DNA from: Altererythrobacter sp. ZODW24 | GTDB taxonomy: Bacteria > Pseudomonadota > Alphaproteobacteria > Sphingomonadales > Sphingomonadaceae | DNA: 64,000 nt | Assembly: GCF_003344885.1 (NCBI RefSeq) | Contig: NZ_CP031155.1 | Span: 1,020,001-1,084,000, forward strand | Direction: 5' to 3' | Shown here: piece after piece, positions 1 through 9,273 of the stretch | Layout of the letters: each line of letters begins with the position of its first letter | How positions within the stretch are numbered: the first letter of the stretch is position 1 | Notes under the pieces: model-generated | Seen by the model: only the letters and a program-made list of their open reading frames with translations | The model's database searches: none | What the model was told of the DNA's origin: nothing | Program-made: the position numbers and the translations under genes

Positions 1-1
1 G

Positions 2-1405
2 ATTGTGGTCCGCCTGCTCGATCCGCGCGACTACGGCCTGTTTGCCATGACCCAAGTGGTGATCGTGGCACTCAATTTCCTCAACGGATATAGCTTTGCG
101 ACCTCCCTGATCCAAGCGCGCGAGATTGATGATCGTAAGGTTGGTCAAGTTTTCGGGCTGCTGATAATCGCCAATACGGTGCTGGCTATCAGTCAATTCC
201 TGATGGCTCCGATTGCAGCCGATTATTATGGCCAGCCGCTGGTGAAGGACATGCTCCAGATCCAGGCTTTCATCTTCTTCACCACGCCCTTTATCGCGCT
301 ACCTTCTGCACTGCTCGCGCGCAAAATCGAATTTCGCAGTCAGGCCTTGGTCAATCTTATTTGCGCGGCGGCAGGCGGAGCTACCGCGCTGATCCTGGCA
401 TGGCAGGGGTACGGTGTGTGGGCGCTGGTCTATGCCCCGATCGTCTTGTTCGCCGTGCGCGCTATCGGCCTGACCATCGCGGCGAAGCTGCTGGTATGGC
501 CGGTGTTTGATTTTCGCGGAGCGTGGGATCTCATCTCCTTCGGCGGAGCGCTCACACTTTGCCAATTGTTCTGGATCATCCAGAGCCAGAGCGACATTTT
601 GATCGCTGGCCGCACATTTAGCGCCCATGATCTGGGCATCTATTCAGAAGCGATGTTCCTGACGATGATTTTCGCTGGCCGGTTCTTGCCGCCGTTGAAT
701 GAAGTCGCCTTCCCGGCCTATTCCGAATTGCACAATTCGGGCCAGCCCATCGGCCCGGCGTTCCTCAAGACAGTGCGCGCCGTGATGCTACTCGCCGCTC
801 CTGTCTATGTCGGATTTAGCCTGACGGCAGAACCATTAGTAGCAACAGTGTTCGGCGAAAAGTGGCTCGAAATGGCCCCGATCGCGGCAGGTATCTCCAT
901 CGCCATGCCGGCCTTAGCTCTGCATATCGTCTGTTCGCCGACCACAAACGCGCTCGGGCGCCCAAGCATATATGTCATGACCAGTATTGCAGGCGCGATA
1001 CTGTTCCCCGCCGCTTTCTTTATGGGCGTCGCATATGGCCCCCAGGGGTTGGTCTATAGCTGGTGGGTTGCGGCGCCATTGCTGCTGGCCTTCAGCCTAT
1101 CGCTTACGCTGCCGGCCATCGGCCTGCGTGCACGAGAGCTGGCGATAGCTTTATTCCCTGTCGCTGCGGCGTGCGCCGCCATGGGCGCAGCAGTTTTCAT
1201 CCTGCGCGATCAGTTGCCAGCGATGCTTCCCGCGCTTGAGCTGGTCATTCTCGTTGCGGCAGGCGCGATCAGTTACGGTGCCGCTTTGTGGTTTGGCTGG
1301 CCTGACTATTTGAAGGAAGCATGGGCGCTGATTGTGAAACGTGACCCCGAAGTGCTGGTCGCTGACGAAACAGAATTGCGCGCACAACCCCATCCTGCGG
1401 AATAA
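2..1405 (+). CDS. Wzx/MOP-type polysaccharide flippase (5' truncated)
   Basis: Multi-pass inner-membrane protein of the MOP superfamily (WzxC/RfbX-like), which flips lipid-linked glycan units for LPS or exopolysaccharide assembly. The reading frame is open to the window edge. The first visible residues (IVVRLLDPRDYGLFAM) are the conserved stretch that normally follows the first helix, so the GTG at base 5 is not the real start and a few dozen N-terminal residues lie upstream. About 12 hydrophobic segments run along the chain, with a polar C-terminal tail after residue 440. It fits the polysaccharide theme seen again at 48-61 kb. Substrate unknown. Confidence 0.85.
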   Translation: MVVRLLDPRDYGLFAMTQVVIVALNFLNGYSFATSLIQAREIDDRKVGQVFGLLIIANTVLAISQFLMAPIAADYYGQPLVKDMLQIQAFIFFTTPFIALPSALLARKIEFRSQALVNLICAAAGGATALILAWQGYGVWALVYAPIVLFAVRAIGLTIAAKLLVWPVFDFRGAWDLISFGGALTLCQLFWIIQSQSDILIAGRTFSAHDLGIYSEAMFLTMIFAGRFLPPLNEVAFPAYSELHNSGQPIGPAFLKTVRAVMLLAAPVYVGFSLTAEPLVATVFGEKWLEMAPIAAGISIAMPALALHIVCSPTTNALGRPSIYVMTSIAGAILFPAAFFMGVAYGPQGLVYSWWVAAPLLLAFSLSLTLPAIGLRARELAIALFPVAAACAAMGAAVFILRDQLPAMLPALELVILVAAGAISYGAALWFGWPDYLKEAWALIVKRDPEVLVADETELRAQPHPAE

Positions 1406-1498
1406 GGTTACGCAAGCCGGTTTGGCGAAACCGCCACCGCGTGGTATTATGCAGAAGCACTGGCAGTTGTTTCGCCTCCAGCGCTGAAAGGATACCCG

Positions 1499-2428
1499 AT
1501 GCTTCTTCAGACCCTTCTTCCACCTGCGGCCCTCCTTGCGATGCTACCCGGGGGAACAAGCGAGCCGCCTTCGATCGTCGAGGGATCACTCAGCGAAGAA
1601 ACAATCCAGGCAAAGAAACAAGTCGACCAGCGTCTGACGGTGCCCGTCAGTATTGCTGGTGAAGGACCATTCCGCTTTTTGGTTGATACCGGCGCGCAAG
1701 CAACTGTCATTACCGACAAAGTCATCGGCCGCCTTGGGCCTTTGCCGCGCGGCCGCGCGACTCTGGTAGGCATGGCCAGCCGGCAATCGGTTGAAACTGT
1801 CCAGATTGACGACCTTGTACTGGGTAGCCGGACGTTCAACAATCTGACTTCGCCCTTGCTTGAATCCAAACACGTTGGGGCCGACGGAATTCTTGGCCTC
1901 GACAGTCTGCAGGCGCAGCGCGTGCTGCTCGACTTTAAAGCGAACACGATGACTGTGGCCGACAAGGATCAGCTCGGCGGGAACAAAGGGTTTGAGATCA
2001 TCGTGCGGGCGCGCCGGAAGCTTGGCCAACTTATCATTACGAATGCGAACATCGACGGCATCAGGACATCGGTGATTATCGACACGGGTTCGCAAGCATC
2101 AGTCGGAAATATGTCACTGGCGAAACGCCTGCGTCAGCGGCGTTCAGTTGAATCAACTATGACGGATGTCACAGGGGCCACACTCGTGGGCCGGATCGGT
2201 CAGACCAATTTGATCCAAATCGGCAACGTAAGCATGCGCGGTGTTGCCATCACATTTGCGGACGCGCCGCCTTTCGCTTCGCTTGGCCTCGATAAACGGC
2301 CGACATTGATTCTAGGGATGCGCGACCTCCGCCTATTCGAACGTGTGGCAATCGATTTTGACTCTGGGCGCATCTTGTTCGATTTGCCCAGTGGCATAAA
2401 GACAGTGCGGCAGCGATTTGGTGATTGA
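1499..2428 (+). CDS. Two-domain retropepsin-like aspartic protease
   Basis: Probable exported protein of 309 aa with a hydrophobic N-terminus (residues 1-16). It carries two aspartyl-protease signatures in one chain: FLVDTGAQATVI with Asp63 and VIIDTGSQASVG with Asp195, each followed by a hydrophobic ILGL/LILG motif typical of retropepsin-like folds (ILGLD near 131, LILGM near 275). Retropepsins usually dimerise to bring two Asp together; here both are on one polypeptide, as in pepsins. An AAAGG ribosome site lies 7 bases before the ATG. No neighbour indicates the substrate. Confidence 0.8.
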   Translation: MLLQTLLPPAALLAMLPGGTSEPPSIVEGSLSEETIQAKKQVDQRLTVPVSIAGEGPFRFLVDTGAQATVITDKVIGRLGPLPRGRATLVGMASRQSVETVQIDDLVLGSRTFNNLTSPLLESKHVGADGILGLDSLQAQRVLLDFKANTMTVADKDQLGGNKGFEIIVRARRKLGQLIITNANIDGIRTSVIIDTGSQASVGNMSLAKRLRQRRSVESTMTDVTGATLVGRIGQTNLIQIGNVSMRGVAITFADAPPFASLGLDKRPTLILGMRDLRLFERVAIDFDSGRILFDLPSGIKTVRQRFGD

Positions 2429-2492
2429 CCAGCGCGTTTGATTGCCGGACCACCATTGCGGAATGAATGTCGCAACCCCAATTTAAGCGGCG

Positions 2493-4319
2493 ATGCCACC
2501 TGATAATGTAACCAAGTCGCAATTGGCGACAGAGCGCGATCCCGACAGCTGGGCAATGATCCGGCGGTTCCTGCCCTATCTTTGGCCAAAAGGCCGCCCG
2601 GATCTAAAACAGCGGATCATTGTCGCGCTTTTGCTGGTGTTGGTGGCCAAGGGCATCATCCTCAGCCTGCCTTTCGCTTATAAATATGCGATCGATGCCA
2701 TGTCTGGTGAAGGCGGTGCGACCGGCCTCGCGGCAGTCCCTATGGCAATGGTCGTTGCCTATGCCGGCGGACGTTTCGCTTCGGTGATGTTCGACGGTAT
2801 CCGCAACATCACTTTCGAAAAAGTCGGGCAGGACGCCGGGCGCGAACTGGCCACAGATGTGTTTGGACGTTTGCACAGCCTATCGCTGCGTTTCCATCTT
2901 GGCCGCCGGACCGGCGAGATAACCAAGGTCATCGAACGCGGCACCAAGAGCATCGAATCCATGCTCTATTTCATCCTGTTCAACATCGCTCCGACGATTA
3001 TCGAGCTGACAGTCGTTGCGGTAGTGTTCTACTTTCTATTTGGCTGGGAGCTGGTTGCGGCGACTGCCGTAACAGTCGTCACCTATATTGCAGTCACCCG
3101 CTGGATTACCGAATGGCGCACCAAATTGCGCGCGGAGATGAACGACCTCGACGGCACGGCCCTCGCCCGCGCGGTGGACTCGCTGCTCAACTATGAAACC
3201 GTCAAATATTTCGGCGCGGAGAAGCGCGAGCAGAAGCGGTATGGCGATGCAGCAGAAGCCTATGCCAAGGCGGCAGTAAAGTCCGACAATTCGCTGGCCC
3301 TGCTGAACATAACGCAAGCCTTCATCACCAATGCGCTGATGGCGGGCGCAATGGCGTACACCGTCTGGCGCTGGAGTCTGGGCGAGCTGACCGTCGGCGA
3401 TCTGGTGCTGGTGAACACTTATCTGATGCAGCTTTTCCGTCCGCTCGATTTGCTCGGCTGGGTGTACCGGACGATCCGGCAGGGCGTGGTCGATATGGCG
3501 GCGATGTTCACCCTGATCGATACTGAAATCGAAGTTCAGGACGTGCCGGGCGCGCCTGCGCTGTTGGTCAAACGCCCCTCCATTGTTTTCGACGATGTCG
3601 TCTTTGGATATGACCGTGACCGGACGATCCTTCATGGGCTGAGCTTTGAAGTGCCCGCCGGCGGGCATATCGCCTTGGTCGGGCCGTCGGGCGCGGGTAA
3701 ATCGACAATCGCGCGGCTACTCTTTCGCTTTTACGATCCGTGGTCGGGCCGCATCCTGATCGACGGTCAGGATATCGCGCAGGTCCAGCAAGAAACCGTC
3801 CGCCAAGCTATTGGCATCGTTCCGCAGGACAGTGTGCTGTTCAACGACACCATCGGCTACAATATTGCCTATGGCCGCGACGGTGCTGGTGAAGCGGAAA
3901 TTATGGCCGCCGCGCGCGATGCATCGATCCTGCCGTTTATCGAGCAATTGCCCAAGGGCCTTGCGACCGAAGTGGGCGAACGCGGCTTGAAGCTATCTGG
4001 CGGGGAGAAGCAGCGCGTTGCGATTGCCCGCACGCTGGTGAAAAACCCACCCATCCTGCTGCTCGACGAGGCCACAAGCGCACTCGACAGCCGGACGGAG
4101 CAGGACATCCTCGCCACGCTGCACAAGGTTTCCGCAGACCGCACGACACTCAGCATTGCACACCGCCTCTCGACAATCGCTGATGCAGACCGCATTCTGG
4201 TACTCGAAGGCGGGAAGCTGGCTGAAAGCGGCAGCCACAGTGAGCTGCTCCGCATGGATGGCCTCTATGCCGATATGTGGTCACGCCAGCAGAGTGAGAG
4301 TGAGGATATCAAAGTTTGA
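2493..4319 (+). CDS. Atm1/HMT1-like ABC exporter, fused permease-ATPase
   Basis: Half-transporter of 608 aa with an N-terminal six-helix ABC exporter membrane domain (about residues 40-330) and a C-terminal nucleotide-binding domain. Walker A GPSGAGKST starts at residue 397, the signature LSGGEKQRVAIAR is near 502, Walker B is ILLLDEATSALD, and the H-loop is SIAHRLST. The segment RGTKSIESMLYFILFNIAPTI and the overall layout match the Atm1/ABCB7 group, which exports glutathione or sulfur compounds and heavy-metal conjugates. The stop overlaps the TTG start of the AraC-like gene, so the two are probably co-expressed. Confidence 0.88.
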   Translation: MPPDNVTKSQLATERDPDSWAMIRRFLPYLWPKGRPDLKQRIIVALLLVLVAKGIILSLPFAYKYAIDAMSGEGGATGLAAVPMAMVVAYAGGRFASVMFDGIRNITFEKVGQDAGRELATDVFGRLHSLSLRFHLGRRTGEITKVIERGTKSIESMLYFILFNIAPTIIELTVVAVVFYFLFGWELVAATAVTVVTYIAVTRWITEWRTKLRAEMNDLDGTALARAVDSLLNYETVKYFGAEKREQKRYGDAAEAYAKAAVKSDNSLALLNITQAFITNALMAGAMAYTVWRWSLGELTVGDLVLVNTYLMQLFRPLDLLGWVYRTIRQGVVDMAAMFTLIDTEIEVQDVPGAPALLVKRPSIVFDDVVFGYDRDRTILHGLSFEVPAGGHIALVGPSGAGKSTIARLLFRFYDPWSGRILIDGQDIAQVQQETVRQAIGIVPQDSVLFNDTIGYNIAYGRDGAGEAEIMAAARDASILPFIEQLPKGLATEVGERGLKLSGGEKQRVAIARTLVKNPPILLLDEATSALDSRTEQDILATLHKVSADRTTLSIAHRLSTIADADRILVLEGGKLAESGSHSELLRMDGLYADMWSRQQSESEDIKV

Positions 4320-5374
4320 GCGCATTTGAGATCATCGACCTGCTCGCCCGCGGCGGAGCTTTGTCGCTCCTCGCTTTATGGAGCTGGTTGCTGATCCGCG
4401 ACAAATGGGAAGCACTGGCGGCGCGGCTCGCTGTAGCGATGAATGCCGCAATAGCCTGCCACATCATCGCTACAATTTCAGAAGTCGCTGACGAGGCATG
4501 GTACGACGCGCCTCTTGCGATTGGCGCAGGCCTTGTTGCGCCGCTTTTCTGGCTTTTCGCCCGCGCATGGTTCGATGACCGCTCGCGGGTCGGCAGACTC
4601 GGCTGGGCGGCGCTTGCCGTGATGGCAATCACCACCGCATTGCACCAAGTCGAATTTGACCAGCCTACGCTACTGGTCGACACATCGCTGGTTGTGTTCC
4701 GCATCCTTCAGGCCGTCTTCGCCCTTGCCGGCCTTTATGTCGCATGGAGCGGCCGTGAAAATGATCTGGTCGAGGCGCGGCGGCGTTTTCGCCTTAGTTT
4801 GATCGTCGCGGTTGGCGCGCTGATCATGATGACAAACATGATCGAAATGCTGGCTTACAACGAGCAAATTCCGATGCTGTCGCGCAGCTTCATCGAATTT
4901 GGCATCATGATCGTGGCGTTTGGTTTTTGCGCTGCAATGTTCGGCATCAGGCAAGCCGACTTACTCGGCGCTCCCGACCGGCCTCAATCTGAGGTGCCAC
5001 TGGTGACGCAAAGTAGTGATCCCCTCGCTGCGACAATCGAAACCGCCATGGCGGAGCAGATGCTCTACCGCGACGAGAAGCTGACGATTGCAGCGCTCGC
5101 ATCAACATTGGGCGAGCAGGAATACCGCATCCGTCGTACGATCAACGGTACGCTGGGCCACCGCAACTTTGCGCGCTTCGTCAACTCCTACCGGCTGGGC
5201 GAAATCAAAGCCGCGCTCGCTGATCCATCGCAGTGCGAAGTGCCTATCCTGACCATTGCTCTCGACGCAGGGTTTGGTTCTCTCGGCCCATTCAACCGCG
5301 CATTTCGCGACGTGGAAGCGATGACACCAACGCAATATAGAAAGGCCAAACTGGCCGATTCCGAAATCGGCTAG
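4316..5374 (+). CDS. Membrane-anchored AraC family transcriptional regulator
   Basis: A 352-residue protein with about seven hydrophobic helices in residues 1-215 and a C-terminal AraC/XylS helix-turn-helix domain (about 250-345; DEKLTIAALASTLG and the second helix LTIALDAGFGSLGPFNRAFR, then TPTQYRK). The start is a TTG that shares TTGA with the stop of the upstream exporter, which implies translational coupling. A DNA-binding domain on a membrane sensor suggests it reads a signal at the membrane, possibly one linked to the exporter; that link is inference. Confidence 0.82.
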   Translation: MSAFEIIDLLARGGALSLLALWSWLLIRDKWEALAARLAVAMNAAIACHIIATISEVADEAWYDAPLAIGAGLVAPLFWLFARAWFDDRSRVGRLGWAALAVMAITTALHQVEFDQPTLLVDTSLVVFRILQAVFALAGLYVAWSGRENDLVEARRRFRLSLIVAVGALIMMTNMIEMLAYNEQIPMLSRSFIEFGIMIVAFGFCAAMFGIRQADLLGAPDRPQSEVPLVTQSSDPLAATIETAMAEQMLYRDEKLTIAALASTLGEQEYRIRRTINGTLGHRNFARFVNSYRLGEIKAALADPSQCEVPILTIALDAGFGSLGPFNRAFRDVEAMTPTQYRKAKLADSEIG

Positions 5375-5452
5375 TCGATTCCCGAACCCGGCGAGCCGCC
5401 CTTCCCTGCTTCCGCTATTTCGGTCATATCAACTCACTAAGAGGATATGACC

Positions 5453-6280
5453 ATGAACGACACGCCCTCACTTGGAGCCTTTCTGGCAGAGCAAATCCCG
5501 CACATATTCGTGCTCGATTTCTCCCGCTATATGATTGCAGCATCGCTGGTTGCAGGCGCGGTTTGGCTGCTTTCCAAAACAAGCTGGGCTAGCCGCAAGA
5601 TCCAGAAGCGCGAGGCCACGCGGGCCGACTTCAAACGCGAGTTCACCTCATCAATCCGCACGGTTGCAATCTATGTCGTTGCGATGCTGCCGGTCATCTG
5701 GCTGTTCACGGCTGGGTATTTGCCGAGTTATCAAGGCGAATATGGATGGGGAACTTACGCGCTCTATCTCGCCGCCATCATCCTAGCGCATGACGCCTAT
5801 TTCTATTGGACCCACCGCGCGATGCATCATCCGCGTCTGTTCAAGACCTTCCACCTGCATCACCATAAGACCGTCACGCCAACCGCATGGACCGCCTATA
5901 GTTTCGATGTGGGCGAAGCCTTTGTGATGGTCGCCTTCATGCCGATCTGGCTGGTGCTGGTACCAACGCCCAATGGCGTGATTTTCACTTTCCTTGGCGT
6001 TATGATCATTCGCAATGCGATGGGCCACGCCGGACTGGAACTGCACCCGCGCGGCTGGGCCAGCAATCCGGTGCTCAAGTGGATTTCGACCACCACGCAT
6101 CATGACATGCACCACGGCGGTAGCTTCAAGCACAACTTCGGCTTCTACTTCACTTTCTGGGACAAGCTGATGGGCACCGAGCATCCGGAGTACGTCGCAA
6201 CGTTCAACCGCGTCACCGGCACCACAGAAAAAGCCGCCGCAGACGTTCCGGCTGAAACCGAAAGCCCGCAAGCGGCCTGA
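5453..6280 (+). CDS. Sterol desaturase / fatty acid hydroxylase family di-iron enzyme
   Basis: Integral membrane oxygenase with the eight-histidine di-iron motifs: HDAYFYWTHRAMHH, HLHHHK and HHDMHH, spaced as in the fatty acid hydroxylase superfamily (ERG3/CrtZ-like). About four to five membrane helices surround the motifs. Two ATGs are available at 5447 and 5453; the ribosome site AAGAGG at 5439-5444 is only 2 bases from the first but 8 from the second, so the second is chosen. Substrate (sterol, carotenoid, fatty acid or sphingoid base) cannot be told from sequence. Confidence 0.85.
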   Translation: MNDTPSLGAFLAEQIPHIFVLDFSRYMIAASLVAGAVWLLSKTSWASRKIQKREATRADFKREFTSSIRTVAIYVVAMLPVIWLFTAGYLPSYQGEYGWGTYALYLAAIILAHDAYFYWTHRAMHHPRLFKTFHLHHHKTVTPTAWTAYSFDVGEAFVMVAFMPIWLVLVPTPNGVIFTFLGVMIIRNAMGHAGLELHPRGWASNPVLKWISTTTHHDMHHGGSFKHNFGFYFTFWDKLMGTEHPEYVATFNRVTGTTEKAAADVPAETESPQAA

Positions 6281-6296
6281 TCCTTACCCGAAGCTA

Positions 6297-9137
6297 CTAT
6301 TCGGCTGCGGAGCGCAGGGTCTCGTTTGAGAGGTTCAGCTCCGCAGCCGGAATGACTTCCACGTCAGGGCGCAGTTCTCGAATGCCATCAATGAACTGCT
6401 TGGAATCGCCGACGATGATAAGCGTTGCTTGCTCGGGATCGACCGTTGCCTTTGCGGCAGCGGAAGCATCTTCGGCGCTAACGGCAGACAAGCGCTCAGC
6501 CAGTTTGGCAGCTTCTGCTGGCTCGATCCCTTGCTGTAACAATCCGGCAACGATCCCGTTGAAGCCGGAGCTGGTTTCAAGCGAGCGGGCATAGGCTCCG
6601 CCCAGGAACAAGCGGCGTTTCTCCAGCGCTTCTTCTTCAAGCGGCTCAGTGCCGAGACGCGCAAATTCATCGAGGAATATCTTCGCGACATCCGCGGCGC
6701 TTTCATTCTTGGTCTGAGCGCTGGCTGACAGCACAGCCTCACCTGCCCGCGATGGCATACCGCTATAGGCGCCGTAGCTGAGACTGCGCTTAGTGCGAAC
6801 CTCCTCGAACAAACGCCCGCTTGATCCGCCGCCGAGTACCGAATTGGCCAGCATCAGCGGGTAATACTGCTCGTCCGAGCGGGAGACCGAACGAACGGCA
6901 GCGATCACTGCGGCCTGCCCTGCCTCGGGCATATCGACGACGATCGTGCGGACAGGCTGTGCCTTTCCGTCGGGGTCGGCGATCACGGGCGGCGGCGCGC
7001 TATCGACGGTCCAGCCGCCGAGCAGACGGTTAGCTAGCGCCGTGGCGTCATCTGCAGAGATACCGCCGCTGACGATTACTTTGGTGCGCGAAGGATGCCA
7101 GTAGGTCTCGCGGTGATTCACAAGGTCCGCCGCAGTCAGCGCAGCAAGGCTTTCCGGCGTACCATCTGCCAATGTGCCATAGGCAGCTCCGCCATAAAGC
7201 GCTGGCTGCATGACATATCGTGCAAGCGCGCCTGGCTCCTTCAGCGAGACCTGCAATCCGTCGATTGCACGTTTACGTTCGCGCTCGAATTCATCGTCGG
7301 GGTAGGTCGCGCTCCGAATCACATCAGCGAGCACTTCACCCGCAGCCTCCATCGTCGCAACCGGCGCGGTCAGGCTGAAGAACGTGCCATCAGTTCCGGC
7401 AGTCCCAGACATCGAAGCGCCTAGACTTTCGAGCCGCGCGGCAATTTCAGTCGCGCTCATATTGGCCGTGCCCTTATTGGCGAGGCCAGCGGCGAATTCC
7501 GCAATGCCGGCTTTGGAACGCGGATCGCTCGCACTACCGCCCGGCAGCAGCACGGTCATAGTGGCAATCGGCACATCGCCGGTTTGCGTCGCGACGACCT
7601 GAATACCATTGGCCAGCGTCGTTTCGACAATTTCAGACATCGCCACGACCGGCTTTGCAGTCGGTCCCGGAGGCGCTTCGCGTGTCTCTGGTGGATTCAC
7701 CTTGCGAGGCTCACCCGTCGCAGCGGGCAGGCTGCGGAAAGTTGGAAATGGCGCTGGGTTGGCATAGGCGGACTTGTCGTCCTCGCCCTGCGTATAGGTG
7801 AACTCCACCCGCGCTTCAGGCTTCAGATATTTCTGCGCGACGCGGCGGATGTCCTCGGCAGTCACAGCCGCCAGAGCTGTCAGCCGCTTGTCAGCAGCCT
7901 TGGGGTCGCCGGTTAGCACCAGTGCCTCGCCGAGCTCAAAAGCCCTGCCCCGCGCCGTTTCGCGGCGGCGGAGCGATAGCGCAAACAGTTCGTTGCGAGC
8001 CTCGGACAACTCGGCATCGCTGACCAGATTGGTGCGCATGTCTTCACGCACTGCGGTCATGATTGCGTTTACTTCGTCAGGATCAGCAGCCGGATTGATC
8101 ACGGCGAATTGCGCGAAGAAGCCGCCTTCTTCGCTACCATTGAGGAATTGCTGGGCCTGCACGGCCTTGCCACTGCGGATCAGGGCCTCGTGAATACGAC
8201 TGTTTTCGCCCTGCGACATGACGATATCCATCATCTCCAGCGCGGCCATATCGGGGTGACCAGCCGGCGGAACCTTCCATGTCGCGCCGACCAGTGGCAG
8301 CGGCACGTTAGGCGCTGTCGCAGTTACAAAGCGCGGCTCGGTCCGCTCTGGCTCACGCGTTTCGATGGCGAGCGGGATCGGATTGGGGCGGCGCGGAATG
8401 TCGGCAAAATACTCGTCCACCAGCGTCCGCAAGTTCGCCATGTCGAAATTGCCTGCGACGATCAGAGTCGCTGTGTCGGGACCATAATAGGCTTGGTAAA
8501 ACGCGCGCGCGTCATCGAGCGTGGCGGAATCGAGCTCCTCGATACTGCCGATACCCGGGCGGCGTTGGGGCAGAACGTCATAGCTGTTTTCCGGCAGCAC
8601 AAAGCGCGAGAACCGGCCATAGGGAGGCGCGAGCACGCGCTGACGCAGCTCTTCCTTCACCACACCGCGCTCGGTTTCAAACACATCGTCATCAACCACG
8701 GTGAGCGCCATGCGCTCCTTATGCGTCCACAGCATCCGCTCGAGATATTGCGCAGGCACTGTCTCGAAATAATTGGTCCGGTCAGGGCTGTTGGACGCAT
8801 TGCGGGTGCCGCCAATATCGGCGGTCAGGCCGTAGATCATGTTGTAAGGCATATTCTCGGTCTTGCGGCTGCCGATATGTTCAAACAGATGCGCGAAGCC
8901 GGAGCGGCCTTCGGGATCAAGTTTCGATCCGATCTCGTACCACAGGGAGGTTGTGACCGTGCTGGTGGTGTCGTCCTCAATCGCGATGACGCGCAAGCCG
9001 TTGTCCAGCATCCATTCGGTAAATTCGATTTCAGGCGCGGTGATGGCGGTTTCGCCAGCGCTTTCCTGCGCGGCGAGCGGGGCAGCGGCAGCCAAAGCGA
9101 TGGCAGCGGCGCCGGCGGCTAGAACAGTCTTGAGCAT
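6297..9137 (-). CDS. M16 family zinc metallopeptidase, two-domain
   Basis: Periplasmic peptidase of about 946 aa with a signal peptide (MLKTVLAAGAAAIALAAAAP, cleavage after AQ). The first M16 domain holds the inverted zinc motif HLFEH and a downstream Glu cluster (FETERGVVKEEL). The second M16 repeat has AGIAEFAAGL at the equivalent place and lacks the HxxEH ligands, as is usual for these pitrilysin-type pairs. The longer frame to 9194 is rejected: GGAGGGAC lies just before the ATG at 9137, which also begins the signal peptide. Confidence 0.9.
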   Translation of the reverse strand: MLKTVLAAGAAAIALAAAAPLAAQESAGETAITAPEIEFTEWMLDNGLRVIAIEDDTTSTVTTSLWYEIGSKLDPEGRSGFAHLFEHIGSRKTENMPYNMIYGLTADIGGTRNASNSPDRTNYFETVPAQYLERMLWTHKERMALTVVDDDVFETERGVVKEELRQRVLAPPYGRFSRFVLPENSYDVLPQRRPGIGSIEELDSATLDDARAFYQAYYGPDTATLIVAGNFDMANLRTLVDEYFADIPRRPNPIPLAIETREPERTEPRFVTATAPNVPLPLVGATWKVPPAGHPDMAALEMMDIVMSQGENSRIHEALIRSGKAVQAQQFLNGSEEGGFFAQFAVINPAADPDEVNAIMTAVREDMRTNLVSDAELSEARNELFALSLRRRETARGRAFELGEALVLTGDPKAADKRLTALAAVTAEDIRRVAQKYLKPEARVEFTYTQGEDDKSAYANPAPFPTFRSLPAATGEPRKVNPPETREAPPGPTAKPVVAMSEIVETTLANGIQVVATQTGDVPIATMTVLLPGGSASDPRSKAGIAEFAAGLANKGTANMSATEIAARLESLGASMSGTAGTDGTFFSLTAPVATMEAAGEVLADVIRSATYPDDEFERERKRAIDGLQVSLKEPGALARYVMQPALYGGAAYGTLADGTPESLAALTAADLVNHRETYWHPSRTKVIVSGGISADDATALANRLLGGWTVDSAPPPVIADPDGKAQPVRTIVVDMPEAGQAAVIAAVRSVSRSDEQYYPLMLANSVLGGGSSGRLFEEVRTKRSLSYGAYSGMPSRAGEAVLSASAQTKNESAADVAKIFLDEFARLGTEPLEEEALEKRRLFLGGAYARSLETSSGFNGIVAGLLQQGIEPAEAAKLAERLSAVSAEDASAAAKATVDPEQATLIIVGDSKQFIDGIRELRPDVEVIPAAELNLSNETLRSAAE

Positions 9138-9273
9138 GGAGTCCCTCCAGTTTGATATGGAGGGGGTTAGATCAAGCCTCACGCGCGCGCGCAAGGGCAG
9201 CCGCTGTGAGCTCTATGAAGTAGTGATGCTTTTCGACGGGCGGCGTTGAAGCAGCCTTCGGGCATCCCACAGA

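Noticed and set aside
2429-2492. Possible further copy of the palindromic repeat before the ABC exporter
   Set aside because: Only partial similarity (AATGTC, ACCCCAATT, AAGCGG) without matching arms; too degenerate to call.
8109-9122. 337-codon plus-strand frame opposite the M16 peptidase
   Set aside because: Antisense shadow with no recognisable domain or ribosome site; the minus strand encodes a full M16 protein.
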